64,000 nt of DNA from Allobosea sp. LC85 (GTDB taxonomy: Bacteria; Pseudomonadota; Alphaproteobacteria; Rhizobiales; Beijerinckiaceae): contig NZ_JPKG01000019.1 of NCBI RefSeq assembly GCF_000735605.1, forward strand, positions 1 to 64,000, given 5' to 3'. Shown in pieces: positions 33,128 through 41,841 of the stretch; position 1 is the stretch's first letter, and each line of letters opens with the position of its first letter. The notes beneath the pieces were generated by a model. That model did not search any database. It saw nothing but the letters and a program-made list of their open reading frames with translations, and was not told where the DNA came from. The position numbers were made by a program, and so were the translations under genes.

Positions 33128-34552
33128 CTACCAACCTGACACAGTTGCCTTCGCGAGCGGAGATTTCTCGCGCGGGAGGTAAATTCCAAAGCCTTTGTCC
33201 CCGACGAGCTCGCCGTCGCGAACGACGACGCGTCCGCGCACCATGGTCAGGACCGGCCAACCGGTGATTTCCATCCCCTCATAGGGGGTATAGTCGGATC
33301 CGTCGGCGAGACGATCATGCGTGATGGTGACGCGACGTTCGGGATCCCAGATGGCGATGTCGGCATCCGCGCCGACGGCGATCGTTCCCTTTCTGGGGTA
33401 GAGGCCATAGGTCTTGGCGTGGTTCGTCGATGTCAGGGCGACAAAACGGTTGAGGTCGATCCGGCCTTTGACCACACCTTCCGAGAACAGGATCGGCAGG
33501 CGCGTCGCCACGCCCGGGATGCCGTTCGGCACCCAGCGGAAGCTCGTGCGCCCCTTCGGCGTGAGCTTGCCTTGCGGATCGTCGTATCGGAACGGGCAGT
33601 GATCGGAGGAGAAGACCGAGAAGACGCCCTGTTGCAGGCCTTCCCAGCAGGCTAGCTGGCTTTCGTTATCGCGCGGCGGCGGCGAGCAGACATATTTCGT
33701 GCCCTCCATGTTAAGGCCATCGAGATCGCGCTCCGTGAGAACGAGATATTGCGGGCAGGTCTCTCCGTAGACCTTGAGCCCCTTCATCTGGGCGCGCCTG
33801 ATCTCCTCCATCGACTCGCGATTGGAGACATGGACGATCATCACGGGCACATTGATGATTTCGGCCAGCGAGATCGCGCGATGCGTGGCTTCCCGCTCGA
33901 CAGGAATGGGGCGCGAGCGCGCGTGATAGAGGGGAGCGTTTTTCCCCAAGCGCTCCAAACGCTCCGTCAGGAAGCGGATCGCATCGTAGTTCTCGGCATG
34001 CACCATCACCAGTGCGCCGGTTTCGCGCGCGACCGCCATCACCTCGAGCATCTCATGGTCGGATAGGGCAAGCCCTTCATAGGTCATGAACACCTTGAAG
34101 GAGGTGTAGCCGTTCTCGATCAGGGCCGGGAGCTCCTGGCCAAGCACCTGCTCCGTCGGATCGGCGACGATGAGATGGAAGGCGACGTCGATATAGCAGC
34201 GGCCGGCGGCCTCGGCATGATAGGCCTTCACCGCCTCGCGCAGCGACTGGCCCTTCTGCTGCAGGCAGAACGGCAGGACCGTCGTATTGCCACCGAAAGC
34301 CGCCGAGCGCGTGCCGCTCTCGAAATCATCGGCCATGACGACATCGGGCCCGGATGGCTGGGAGAAGTGAACATGGCTGTCGATGCCACCGGGAAGGACC
34401 AGCTTTCCTGTCGCATCGATCACCTCCCCCGCGGATGCCAGATCGCGTCCGAGCGCGGCGATGCGGCCATCGCTGATCCCGGCATCGCACGCGAAAGTGT
34501 CGGAGGCGGTGGCAATCGTGCCGCCGCGGATGATGACATCGTAGCCGCTCAT
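33128..34552 (-). CDS. Dihydropyrimidinase/hydantoinase-type cyclic amidohydrolase
   Basis: A 474-residue metal-dependent hydrolase that opens cyclic amides such as hydantoins or dihydropyrimidines; allantoin is possible. Binuclear metal ligands are visible: HVHF near 60, the carbamylated Lys in TSFKVFMTYEG, His in MVHAEN, His in IVHVSNRE and Asp in FSSDHCP. The length and the C-terminal ITHDRLADGSDYTPYEG are standard for D-hydantoinases. The start overlaps the stop of the racemase-like gene (ATGA), so they are coupled. No N-carbamoylase follows; the amidase at 40393 could serve the next hydrolysis. Confidence 0.88.
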   Translation of the reverse strand: MSGYDVIIRGGTIATASDTFACDAGISDGRIAALGRDLASAGEVIDATGKLVLPGGIDSHVHFSQPSGPDVVMADDFESGTRSAAFGGNTTVLPFCLQQKGQSLREAVKAYHAEAAGRCYIDVAFHLIVADPTEQVLGQELPALIENGYTSFKVFMTYEGLALSDHEMLEVMAVARETGALVMVHAENYDAIRFLTERLERLGKNAPLYHARSRPIPVEREATHRAISLAEIINVPVMIVHVSNRESMEEIRRAQMKGLKVYGETCPQYLVLTERDLDGLNMEGTKYVCSPPPRDNESQLACWEGLQQGVFSVFSSDHCPFRYDDPQGKLTPKGRTSFRWVPNGIPGVATRLPILFSEGVVKGRIDLNRFVALTSTNHAKTYGLYPRKGTIAVGADADIAIWDPERRVTITHDRLADGSDYTPYEGMEITGWPVLTMVRGRVVVRDGELVGDKGFGIYLPREKSPLAKATVSGW

Positions 34553-35331
34553 GGATGCGCCCCCGCCGCTACAGCGCCGTTCCCCACCGGTCGGTGCTCG
34601 ATCCGCTTTGCCAGCGCTTCCGCCAGGCCCTTGGTTGATTTGGCGTCCGGGCGGCGGAATGTGCCAGTGACAGCCTTGCGAGGCGCAAGGCTCACCAGCG
34701 CCTCCGCCTGCTTCACCGCTGCCGCAATCGGATCCACGAGAGGAACAGGAACGCGGTCTTTCACTTTGCCTGCCAAGCCGGCAAGCGGCGCGCCGCCCAG
34801 TATGATCACGTCGGCTTCGTCCTCGCGAATCGCGCGGTTCGCCAGCTCGACGAGAAGATGCTCCTTTTCCTCCTGAACGTCGGAAATGGAGCGGAACGGG
34901 CCCTCGAGCATGCGGATGCTCGCGCAGCGCCCGCGGAGTCCGTGCATCTCGACGCATTCGCGATACCAGGGCTCCAGGGCTCTCGCGAAGGTCACGATCG
35001 AGAAATTGCGCCCCAGCATGCAGGCGGTCAGCATCGCGGCCTCGGCCATGCCGACGATCGGGATATCGAAGAGTTCGCGCGCACCGAGCAGGCCCGGATC
35101 TCCGAAGGCTGCGATGATCGCGGCGTCGACGTTGCGATGCGCCTCCGCGAGCATTTCGAGTGCTACCGCCCCGCCGATCTGCGCCTCGGCACGGGTCGCG
35201 ATATATGGCACCCCCTTGCCGGCAGTGACTGGAACGAGCTTTACACTAGGCGACGCCACGCTCTGTCCGACCGCATGGAGACGTTCCGTGACGTCCCGCG
35301 TGGTGTTCGGGTTCAGCAACAGAATATTCAA
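34549..35331 (-). CDS. Hydantoin racemase-family protein without catalytic cysteines
   Basis: A 260-residue member of the Asp/Glu/hydantoin racemase superfamily. NILLLNPNTT (2-11) and FGDPGLLGAREL (76-87) are typical. Hydantoin racemases use two Cys, in ACFGDPG and LGCGG. Here both are replaced: Ala75 (IIAAFGDPG) and Gly180 (IILGGAPLAG). The second family member in this window (55831-56601) keeps both. Thus this copy cannot racemise by the known two-base route. The TTG at 35331 was chosen because AAGAGGT lies upstream and homology starts there. It is coupled to the hydantoinase gene. It may be a decarboxylase or binding relative, or an inactive partner. Confidence 0.85.
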   Translation of the reverse strand: MNILLLNPNTTRDVTERLHAVGQSVASPSVKLVPVTAGKGVPYIATRAEAQIGGAVALEMLAEAHRNVDAAIIAAFGDPGLLGARELFDIPIVGMAEAAMLTACMLGRNFSIVTFARALEPWYRECVEMHGLRGRCASIRMLEGPFRSISDVQEEKEHLLVELANRAIREDEADVIILGGAPLAGLAGKVKDRVPVPLVDPIAAAVKQAEALVSLAPRKAVTGTFRRPDAKSTKGLAEALAKRIEHRPVGNGAVAAGAHP

Positions 35332-35356
35332 GATCGACCTCTTATTCGTTCGCTGA

Positions 35357-36115
35357 TCACTCGCTCGGCGCGGCGCGCATCTCCCCGCGCTCTTCGTCAC
35401 GATCAGCATGCAGAAGTTCATTCACGACCTGGCCAGTGCGCAGAACGTGATCGGCCAGCAGTTTTCCGGCCTTTTCGATGTCGCGGCGCTCGAGCGCGTC
35501 GAGAATGTCCCTGTGCTCCTGCACCGACTCGTCCCACCGGTTATGGGAAGACAGCGCGAAGAAGCGCGCCCGCTCGACGCGGGCCAACAGCCATTGGTGG
35601 GCAGCTTTCAGCGTGTTGTTGCGGGACGACGCGACGATGAAATTGTGAATCTGCTGATTGAGCTCGAAATAGTCCCGCAGTTGGCCGGCGCCATGGTGGC
35701 GCTCCATGCGATTCTGCAGCGATTTGAGTTTCTGAAGATCCCGGCTGCTCATGCGCGCCGCCGCAAGCTCGGCCGCGACGCGCTCGATCCCGCTTACCGC
35801 TTCAAAAAGGTCATTGATCTCGCTGCGGCGAAGAGGTGTCACGATCCCGCTGCGGTTGAGCCTCAGCTCTACCAGGCCCTCGGCCGCAAGGAGCTTCAAC
35901 GCCTCCCGCAAAGGGGTGCGCGAAACGCCGAGCGCCTCGGAGAGCTCCGCCTCGTTGATCTGCTCACCGGGCTCCAGGTCGCCGCGGACGATCAAGGTCC
36001 GCAGGCGGTTCGCCGCCTGGTCGTGCAAACCCGCGCGACTGACTCGAATACGCCGATCGCTGAGCGAGTTGCGCTCCTTGCGAGGCTTTTTGCCGATGTC
36101 TCGGGCAGGCTTCAT
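35357..36115 (-). CDS. GntR-family regulator, FCD subfamily
   Basis: A 252-residue regulator. After a basic leader of about 28 residues the winged helix covers about 30-95 (HDQAANRLRTLIVRGDLEPG, then ALGVSRTPLREALKLLAAEG). FCD His candidates lie in LNQQIHNFIVA, QEHRDILDAL and ADHVLRTGQ. It is close in sequence to the GntR protein at 46327 (SRTPLREALKxLAAEGLVEL). It sits inside the minus-strand cluster between LysR and the racemase-like gene and probably controls it. The ATG at 36115 is the first that avoids the LysR gene upstream. Confidence 0.88.
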   Translation of the reverse strand: MKPARDIGKKPRKERNSLSDRRIRVSRAGLHDQAANRLRTLIVRGDLEPGEQINEAELSEALGVSRTPLREALKLLAAEGLVELRLNRSGIVTPLRRSEINDLFEAVSGIERVAAELAAARMSSRDLQKLKSLQNRMERHHGAGQLRDYFELNQQIHNFIVASSRNNTLKAAHQWLLARVERARFFALSSHNRWDESVQEHRDILDALERRDIEKAGKLLADHVLRTGQVVNELLHADRDEERGEMRAAPSE

Positions 36116-36188
36116 CCTGCTTTGCTCCGCTTCTTGGTCATGCTTCGCTTCTTCCGGGACCGCCGACTCAGGACGCCACAGGATATGC

Positions 36189-37214
36189 TCATGGCGTGCG
36201 AACACTGTTAGGCCCGTCGGCGCCGCAGGATAGCGTCGCCAACGCAGGGCCGGCTTCATCGCTCCACAAGCCTCGGTCCCAGTAGGGCCTCGGTCCATAG
36301 AGGCTGGCCATGAAATCCACGAACATGCGAACCTTGGTGGGCATCAGCTCCTTGCTCGGATACAGCGCGAACAGGCCGACGCGCCCGGGCGACCTGTAGC
36401 CCGGTAGGACCACCCGAAGCTTGCCCGAGGCGAGTTCCGCTCCGATATCCCAGCTCGATCTCAACGCGATTCCAAACCCGGCCATCACGGCCTCCCTGAC
36501 CACCTCGCTCGAATTCGTGCGCAGGCGGCCGCGCACCGGTAGCGCGACGGCACCTTCCGGCCCTTCGAGCGACCAGCAATCCTGATTGCTGGCGGCAAGC
36601 AGACTGTGCGCGGAAAGGTCCGCAATGGTGGCGGGCTCGCCGAAGCGAGCGATGTAGGAGGGGGCAGCACACAGGACGCGATGAATCGGCGCGAGCTTGC
36701 GGGAAATCAGCGAAGAATCAGCCAGTTCGCCGATGCGGATCGCGGCATGGAAACTGCGTCCGACAATATCGACATAATCGTCCGAGAGATCGAGCTCGAT
36801 CTCAAGCGAGGGATGCGCCTCCAGGAAGCGCGGCAGATGCGGCGCGATATGCATGCGGCCAAAAGAGGTGGGCGCCGTCACACGCAGGACGCCGCGAAGG
36901 GAGGTGGAGATTTCCGCCGTGAACTCGATTGCCTCCTCGAAGGCTTCGAGGATTCGATTCACGCGCTGATGAAAGCCCTCGCCTGCTTCGGTCAGGATCA
37001 GCCGCCGCGTCGTCCGTTCGATCAGCCGCGCGCCGAGCTTCGCTTCGAGCCGCTGAATGCGCTTCGATACCACGCCGACGGCGATCCCGAGTTCGGCAGC
37101 GGCGATCGTCATGCTGGAGGCGGCGACGACGCGCGCGAAGGTTTCGATGTCGCCGAGATTGGTTGTCTTGTCAGCACTTGCGCGCCGGCGGTTCTTGACG
37201 GAGGCGAGGTTCAT
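36189..37214 (-). CDS. LysR-family transcriptional regulator
   Basis: A 341-residue regulator. The helix-turn-helix is at about 20-85 (FARVVAASSMTIAAAELGIA, then VSKRIQRLEAKLGARLIERT), followed by the ligand domain (LRVTAPTSFGRMHIAPHL, AAIRIGELADSSLISRKL). Both LysR proteins of the window belong to the same subgroup. The start overlaps the stop of the decarboxylase-like gene (ATGA), which is unusual for LysR genes and places it within the operon. The C-terminus has a Trp-rich tail (YWDRGLWSDEAG) beyond the usual end. Confidence 0.88.
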   Translation of the reverse strand: MNLASVKNRRRASADKTTNLGDIETFARVVAASSMTIAAAELGIAVGVVSKRIQRLEAKLGARLIERTTRRLILTEAGEGFHQRVNRILEAFEEAIEFTAEISTSLRGVLRVTAPTSFGRMHIAPHLPRFLEAHPSLEIELDLSDDYVDIVGRSFHAAIRIGELADSSLISRKLAPIHRVLCAAPSYIARFGEPATIADLSAHSLLAASNQDCWSLEGPEGAVALPVRGRLRTNSSEVVREAVMAGFGIALRSSWDIGAELASGKLRVVLPGYRSPGRVGLFALYPSKELMPTKVRMFVDFMASLYGPRPYWDRGLWSDEAGPALATLSCGADGPNSVRTP

Positions 37215-37993
37215 GGCGCGCCCCGTTCGACAGCGGCGGGCGCCGGTACCGCATCCTGCGGCCGCGTCCCCATCTCGAAGACGCCGCCCCAACCTTGCAC
37301 GCGTCGCGTATCGACGCCTGTCACCGAAAGGCTTTTCCAGAGCGTCGTCGCGATCGAGTCGTAGACCGGGGTGCCGAGGTCGCGCTCGACAGCGGCCGCG
37401 ACCGCCGCGCCACGCATGTTGGTGCACACGATCGCCACGGCATCGCACCCTTCGCGCACAACCTCACGAACGAGCTGATCGATCTGCGCCTCGGTGATCG
37501 CTGCGAAAGCGAAATTGTCCCGAAGCTGCAGATGACGCTCCGCCACGCAGTCAAAACCGGCGGCGCGCCAATTGGTCTTGATCTTCTCCTGCACGTCACT
37601 GCGATAGGGCGTGACCAACCCGATCCTCCGCGCGGCCGTGCGCTCGAAGATTTCGCGGAAGGCCAGAACGGAGGTGCAGGCAGCAATGCCAGTTGCCGCC
37701 TCGATCCGCTCGCATAGCCGCTCATCGCGATCAAAGCCGAGCCAACTCGCCGACGTGCCGTTCCAGGCGATGGCATCGACCTTGGCATGGGCAAGGAGCT
37801 CCGCTGCCCGCAGGATTTCGCTGTCGTCGAACTGCCCGAGCGCTTCCTGCGTCAAGGCGATCTCCGTGACCTTGAAGCGCGAGAAGTGAGCCGTGACGTC
37901 AGGAAGATTCCTCAGCATCGCGCCCGTCACGGGTTCGAGCACCGTGTTGGAGGACGGCGTCAGCATTCCGAGCCTGGTCATCTTCTTCTCCAT
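37211..37993 (-). CDS. Arylmalonate decarboxylase/maleate isomerase-like enzyme
   Basis: A 260-residue member of the Asp/Glu racemase superfamily. LGMLTPSSNTVLEP (8-21) is the typical beginning. Maleate isomerases have Cys at the first catalytic position; here that loop reads WNGTSASW, with Gly79-Thr80-Ser81. The second site keeps Cys190 (AIVCTNMRG) and a TPY loop has Tyr130. Gly plus Thr-Ser at the first site with a single Cys is the arrangement of arylmalonate decarboxylase (Gly74, Cys188), which removes CO2 from malonates. So decarboxylation of a substituted malonate is my preferred reading; isomerase activity is less likely. ATG 37993 and an in-frame ATG 12 bp later are both possible. Confidence 0.8.
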   Translation of the reverse strand: MEKKMTRLGMLTPSSNTVLEPVTGAMLRNLPDVTAHFSRFKVTEIALTQEALGQFDDSEILRAAELLAHAKVDAIAWNGTSASWLGFDRDERLCERIEAATGIAACTSVLAFREIFERTAARRIGLVTPYRSDVQEKIKTNWRAAGFDCVAERHLQLRDNFAFAAITEAQIDQLVREVVREGCDAVAIVCTNMRGAAVAAAVERDLGTPVYDSIATTLWKSLSVTGVDTRRVQGWGGVFEMGTRPQDAVPAPAAVERGAP

Positions 37994-38013
37994 CGTCGCA
38001 CGAACATTGCAGA

Positions 38014-38035
38014 CCTCCGCTCATGCAAGCGGAGG
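38014..38035 (-). other. 8-bp perfect hairpin between MFS and decarboxylase-like genes
   Basis: CCTCCGCT (38014-38021) pairs with AGCGGAGG (38028-38035) around a 6-nt loop in the 56-bp gap after the carrier stop codon. It has no U-run. It could shield the carrier message or reduce read-through into the next gene. Confidence 0.45.
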
Positions 38036-38049
38036 CTCGATCGACATGC

Positions 38050-39351
38050 TCAGACCGCGAGCTTCCGGCTGTAGTCGATCGCCGTCGAGCAGGCGAACAG
38101 GGCGACACCGGCGGCTGCGAAGAACATGAGCGCCAGGAAGTAGGAGCCCGTGATCTGCACGATGAAGCCGACGATGAGCGGCACCGTGATGCCGGCGATG
38201 TTGCCGCCGAGATTCATGCAGCCGCCAAGGAAGCCCGCGCGCTCGCGCCCGGCAAGGATCGAGGGAATGGCCCAATACATTCCGCACCAACGCAGGAAGA
38301 ACAGCGTGGTCGACAACAGCGCGACGACCACGACCGGATCCTTCACATAGGCGACCGAGAAGATCGACACGGTCGCGAGCGCCGCAGCGATGCCGAACAG
38401 CGTGCGGAAGACTAGGTTCGGGCTGCCGCCGCGTGCTTGCCAGGAATCACCGATCCATCCGCCCGCCAACTCGCCGACGAAGCCGGCAAAGAAGATCAGG
38501 AAGGTTGCGCCGCCGAGCGTCTTGATATCGAAGCCGTGCACCTTGAACAGGTAGTTCGGCATCCAGGTCAGCAGGCCATAAAAGACCGTGTTGAAAAACA
38601 TCCAGCCGAAGCACATGCACCAGACGGACCGGTGACGGAAATAAGCCGTCCACTTCCCACTCCCTGCGGGCGACTCGGCGTCCTCAAGTGCGTGCGACTC
38701 TTCGATGTACTGTGCCTCCGCCTCGTTGACGGACGGGTGCTCGCGCGGCGTATTGCGGATGTACCGCCAGGCCCACAGGCCGCACACCATCGTGCCGATG
38801 CCCGCGACGACGAAGGCGATGCGCCAGGAGTCGAAAACCGCGATGAGCCAGGTGATGACGATCGCGCCGAGAGCGGCGCCGAGCGGCGCGCCGCCATCGA
38901 GGAGCGTCGCGCCGCGGGCGCGTTCGCTGCGCGTCATCCATATCGCATTGAGCTTGCCGCCGGCCGGATAGATCGGCGCCTCCGAGGCGCCGAGCCCGAG
39001 GCGCGTCAGCAGCAGCACGACCCAGCTGGTCGCTCCTGCGGCAATGGCCTGGAAGAAGCCCCACCCGATGGTCGCCGCAGCGATAACGATACGCGGCTTG
39101 TAGCGATCGGCGAGCAGGCCGCCCGGCACCTGCATCAATGCGTAGGTCCAGAAGAATGAACTCAGGATCAGGCCCTGCACCGCCGGATCAAGGTTGAATT
39201 CCTTTGCGATGATCGGCATCGCGACGGATAGCGACGCGCGATCGATGTAGTTGATCGCGATGAGGAACAGCATCAGCAGGAAGATCTTCCAGCGAACGCC
39301 ACTTCTGGCGTGCGCCATCGACCCGCCGAGCGCGGCAGCTTGCGAGCTCAC
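38050..39351 (-). CDS. MFS transporter, anion:cation symporter (ACS) type
   Basis: A 433-residue membrane protein with 12 spans. INYIDRASLSVAMPIIAKEF, FFWTYALMQVPGGLLADRY and LGASEAPIYPAGG are the hallmarks of ACS carriers, which import sugar acids, tartrate, phthalate or other organic anions. GTG 39351 has AAGGAGG 5 nt upstream; the adjoining ATG is out of frame. It is the first gene of the minus-strand block with the decarboxylase-like, LysR, GntR, racemase-like and hydantoinase genes, so it probably imports their substrate. Confidence 0.88.
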   Translation of the reverse strand: MSSQAAALGGSMAHARSGVRWKIFLLMLFLIAINYIDRASLSVAMPIIAKEFNLDPAVQGLILSSFFWTYALMQVPGGLLADRYKPRIVIAAATIGWGFFQAIAAGATSWVVLLLTRLGLGASEAPIYPAGGKLNAIWMTRSERARGATLLDGGAPLGAALGAIVITWLIAVFDSWRIAFVVAGIGTMVCGLWAWRYIRNTPREHPSVNEAEAQYIEESHALEDAESPAGSGKWTAYFRHRSVWCMCFGWMFFNTVFYGLLTWMPNYLFKVHGFDIKTLGGATFLIFFAGFVGELAGGWIGDSWQARGGSPNLVFRTLFGIAAALATVSIFSVAYVKDPVVVVALLSTTLFFLRWCGMYWAIPSILAGRERAGFLGGCMNLGGNIAGITVPLIVGFIVQITGSYFLALMFFAAAGVALFACSTAIDYSRKLAV

Positions 39352-39478
39352 ATGAGCCTCCTTGAACCGTCTCCACCAGATGTTTTTGGAATGCTTCTGC
39401 GGCCTGAGGCGCGTCGCGCGCCAGCTCCCGGCATTCTCGACACTTTTATGAACATGCCCCGTCCGAAGCACAACAGTT

Positions 39479-39499
39479 TTTTGCATTTAGTATGCAAAA
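39479..39499. promoter_or_regulatory. Candidate operator, TTTTGCAT-N5-ATGCAAAA, in an AT-rich promoter zone
   Basis: A perfect 8-bp inverted repeat with a 5-bp spacer, 130 bp upstream of the ACS carrier gene. The surrounding 39470-39560 is strikingly AT-rich compared with the window and holds no gene, so it is the likely promoter zone. The FCD GntR encoded at 35357-36115 is the obvious candidate binder. Confidence 0.5.
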
Positions 39500-39635
39500 T
39501 TACATTATCTACTTGTTTTTACATGATAAATTTATTTCTAAAATCTCCAAAACTGCCAACGAAACGACGGAGATGCGCACCTGCGCCGTCATCGACGGCG
39601 CGGCTTGGCGCAAGCCTTCAGACCGGTCTCCCGCG

Positions 39636-40385
39636 TTAGGGGAAGCGGAGGTCGACCGCGCCGATCCCGTCGAAGACTGCCTGTACGGAAGCGCCCGGTT
39701 CGACGAACTCCATACCGGTATACGACCCCGTGGTCACAAACATGCCAGCGCGCATTCCGCCGCGCCGCCGCGCGCAATGATCGACGAGCCACTCGACCAG
39801 CCAGCGCGGATCGCCTGCGGGATTGCCGCCGCGCCGATCGACGATCGCGCGTCCGTTGACGACAAGGCGCACGGCAGCATCCGCGAAGGACGCGGCGGAA
39901 AGCGACGCTCCCTTTGGATCGTAGACGAAGCCACCATTGCTCTGATTGTCGGCGAGCACCCACAGGCGATCGGCGTTCCGCCAATCGGCGAGGCGCGTAT
40001 CCACGACCTCGATCGCCGCATGAACGGACTCGATCGAGGCCCAGATCTCGTCGCGCGAAACGGGCTCGCTGCGCGCTGGGATGTCGCGGCCGAGACGGAA
40101 GGCGAGCTCCGCCTCGACGCCGATCATGTGAAGCGACGAGGACGGCCAGTCGGTCGGGCCTGGCCGTACGAGCCGGGAAGGGACCGGGGCTGCATTGGGT
40201 GTTTGGCCCGCAGCCTTGGCGCCGACCTTCCAGGCGCCGATGGCGCCGATGCGTGACGCGACCACGTCCTGCACCGCATAGGCCTCGTCGGATGTTGATG
40301 GAGCCGGCGAGAAAGGCGTGACTTGCCGCGCCTGCGAGCGCGCCTCGATCAGGAGCGCCGCAGCGCGTTCGATGTCGAATGTCAT
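39636..40385 (-). CDS. 2-keto-4-pentenoate hydratase-like protein (FAH superfamily)
   Basis: A 249-residue protein of the fumarylacetoacetate hydrolase/hydratase fold. IGAWKVGAKAAGQ (about 47-60), VEAELAFRLGRDIP (about 90-103, metal Glu residues) and SIESVHAAIEVVDTR follow the MhpD-type pattern. GMFVTTGSYTGMEFVEPG near the end is the usual product-site loop. Such enzymes hydrate 2-oxo-4-enoates or decarboxylate oxo acids. It is the last gene of the aminotransferase-TRAP-amidase operon. No ring-cleavage dioxygenase is present, so the classical meta pathway is not supported. Confidence 0.82.
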   Translation of the reverse strand: MTFDIERAAALLIEARSQARQVTPFSPAPSTSDEAYAVQDVVASRIGAIGAWKVGAKAAGQTPNAAPVPSRLVRPGPTDWPSSSLHMIGVEAELAFRLGRDIPARSEPVSRDEIWASIESVHAAIEVVDTRLADWRNADRLWVLADNQSNGGFVYDPKGASLSAASFADAAVRLVVNGRAIVDRRGGNPAGDPRWLVEWLVDHCARRRGGMRAGMFVTTGSYTGMEFVEPGASVQAVFDGIGAVDLRFP

Positions 40386-40392
40386 GATGCGC

Positions 40393-41841
40393 CTATTTCG
40401 ATGCGTCGAGCGCCGGCCACCGGTCGGCCCAGGGGTGCGCCTGTTCGTATTGCGCCGCGAGGCTCAGCAGCAGTTCGTCGGCCCCGAACGCGCCAACCAG
40501 CTGGATCGCGATCGGGAGTCCGCCGCTCGAAGGCGTGCACGGAATGCTGATCCCCGGCAGTCCGGCAGCGTTGGCGAACGCGGTGAAGACGGCATGGCCA
40601 CGCGGGCCTGCCTGCCGGCCGTCAATGAATTCAGGATGCGTGGCATCGGCGCTCCACGGCAGTGCCGCAAAGCATGGCGTGAGGATCGCATCGAACGCCG
40701 TGAACGTTTCCGCGAAGCCCGCGCGCATGCGCACCGACTTCTCAAGCGCATCCGCATAATCCGCCGCCTGCAGCGCGGCGCCCTGCTCGGCGACTCGACG
40801 CAACGCCGGCTGCACCTCCCCCTCCCAGCCCGGATGATCGCGCAGGAACCAGGCGAGGCCAGCGGGACCGACGATGGACCAGATGCGATCGAGAGTCGGG
40901 ATGTCGAAAGGCGCCTCCCCCTCCTCTACCATATGGCCGAGCGCCTCGAACGCGCGCGCAGCGTCGGCGACATGGGCCGCGATCTCGGGATCGACCGGAG
41001 ACGCGCCGAAGCGCGGCACGTAGAGGATCCGTTGCCGCCCCAGCGCGGGCTCGATCGTGCCCGCTCCGGTAGGAAATGCGAGGGAGGTGCGATCCTGCAG
41101 ATCAGGTCCCGCGATCGCCGCAAAGAGCAGCGCAGCGTCGGCCGTGGTCCGCGCGATCGGGCCGATAACCTCGAAATCGTGCAGGATCGCCGGCAGGCCG
41201 CTCACCCGCGCCACGCGCCCTGTCGACGGCTTGAGGCCAACGAGCCCCGTATGGCCGGCGGGACGGCGGATCGATCCGCCGCCGTCGGTGCCAACGGCCA
41301 ACGGACCAAGCCCCGCAGCAACGGCAGCAACCGCGCCGCCGCTCGACCCGCCAGGCGTCAGGCGCGGGTTCCACGGATTGCCAGTCGTCCCGAAGAGTTC
41401 ATTGTGCGTGTAGCCCTGTAGGGTGAATTCGGGGACATTGGTTTTGCCGAGGATGACGGCGCCCTGCGCACGCAACCGCGCAACCGGCAATTCGTCCCGC
41501 ACTGGCGTGTAGTCTGCCAGCAACCGACTGCCCCAGGTCGTGCGCAAGCCGCGAACGGGAATGTTATCCTTGACCGTCAGCGGCACTCCGTCGAGGGCCC
41601 CCAGCGCTTCGCCCCGGCGCCATCGCGTTTCGCTGTCGCGAGCCGCCTGCCGCGCTCCGGCGGCGTCGAGCGTCACGATCGCGTTGAGCTGCGGATTGAT
41701 AGCTTGGCAACGGGCCAGGATCGCGTCGAGGACCTCGACCGGCGACAACTCCCGCGCTTGGTAGGCGCGCCCGAGGGCAAGAGCGCTCCGCGACCAGAGT
41801 TCGTCCGTCGCAGGCTTCAGAACATTTGGCGCGGCAACCAC
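40393..41841 (-). CDS. Amidase (amidase signature family)
   Basis: A 482-residue hydrolase of carboxamides. The Ser-Ser-Lys triad is visible as Lys91 (LTVKDNIP), Ser166 in TPGGSSGGAV and Ser190 in TDGGGSIRRPA. The GTG at 41841 was chosen because GGAGGT lies 6 nt upstream; it overlaps the DctM stop by 25 bp, pointing to coupled translation. Family members cleave nicotinamide, malonamide, aryl amides, carbamoyl compounds or Gln-tRNA intermediates. The tight link with a TRAP importer suggests that the imported compound, or a downstream product, is an amide. Confidence 0.9.
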   Translation of the reverse strand: MVAAPNVLKPATDELWSRSALALGRAYQARELSPVEVLDAILARCQAINPQLNAIVTLDAAGARQAARDSETRWRRGEALGALDGVPLTVKDNIPVRGLRTTWGSRLLADYTPVRDELPVARLRAQGAVILGKTNVPEFTLQGYTHNELFGTTGNPWNPRLTPGGSSGGAVAAVAAGLGPLAVGTDGGGSIRRPAGHTGLVGLKPSTGRVARVSGLPAILHDFEVIGPIARTTADAALLFAAIAGPDLQDRTSLAFPTGAGTIEPALGRQRILYVPRFGASPVDPEIAAHVADAARAFEALGHMVEEGEAPFDIPTLDRIWSIVGPAGLAWFLRDHPGWEGEVQPALRRVAEQGAALQAADYADALEKSVRMRAGFAETFTAFDAILTPCFAALPWSADATHPEFIDGRQAGPRGHAVFTAFANAAGLPGISIPCTPSSGGLPIAIQLVGAFGADELLLSLAAQYEQAHPWADRWPALDASK

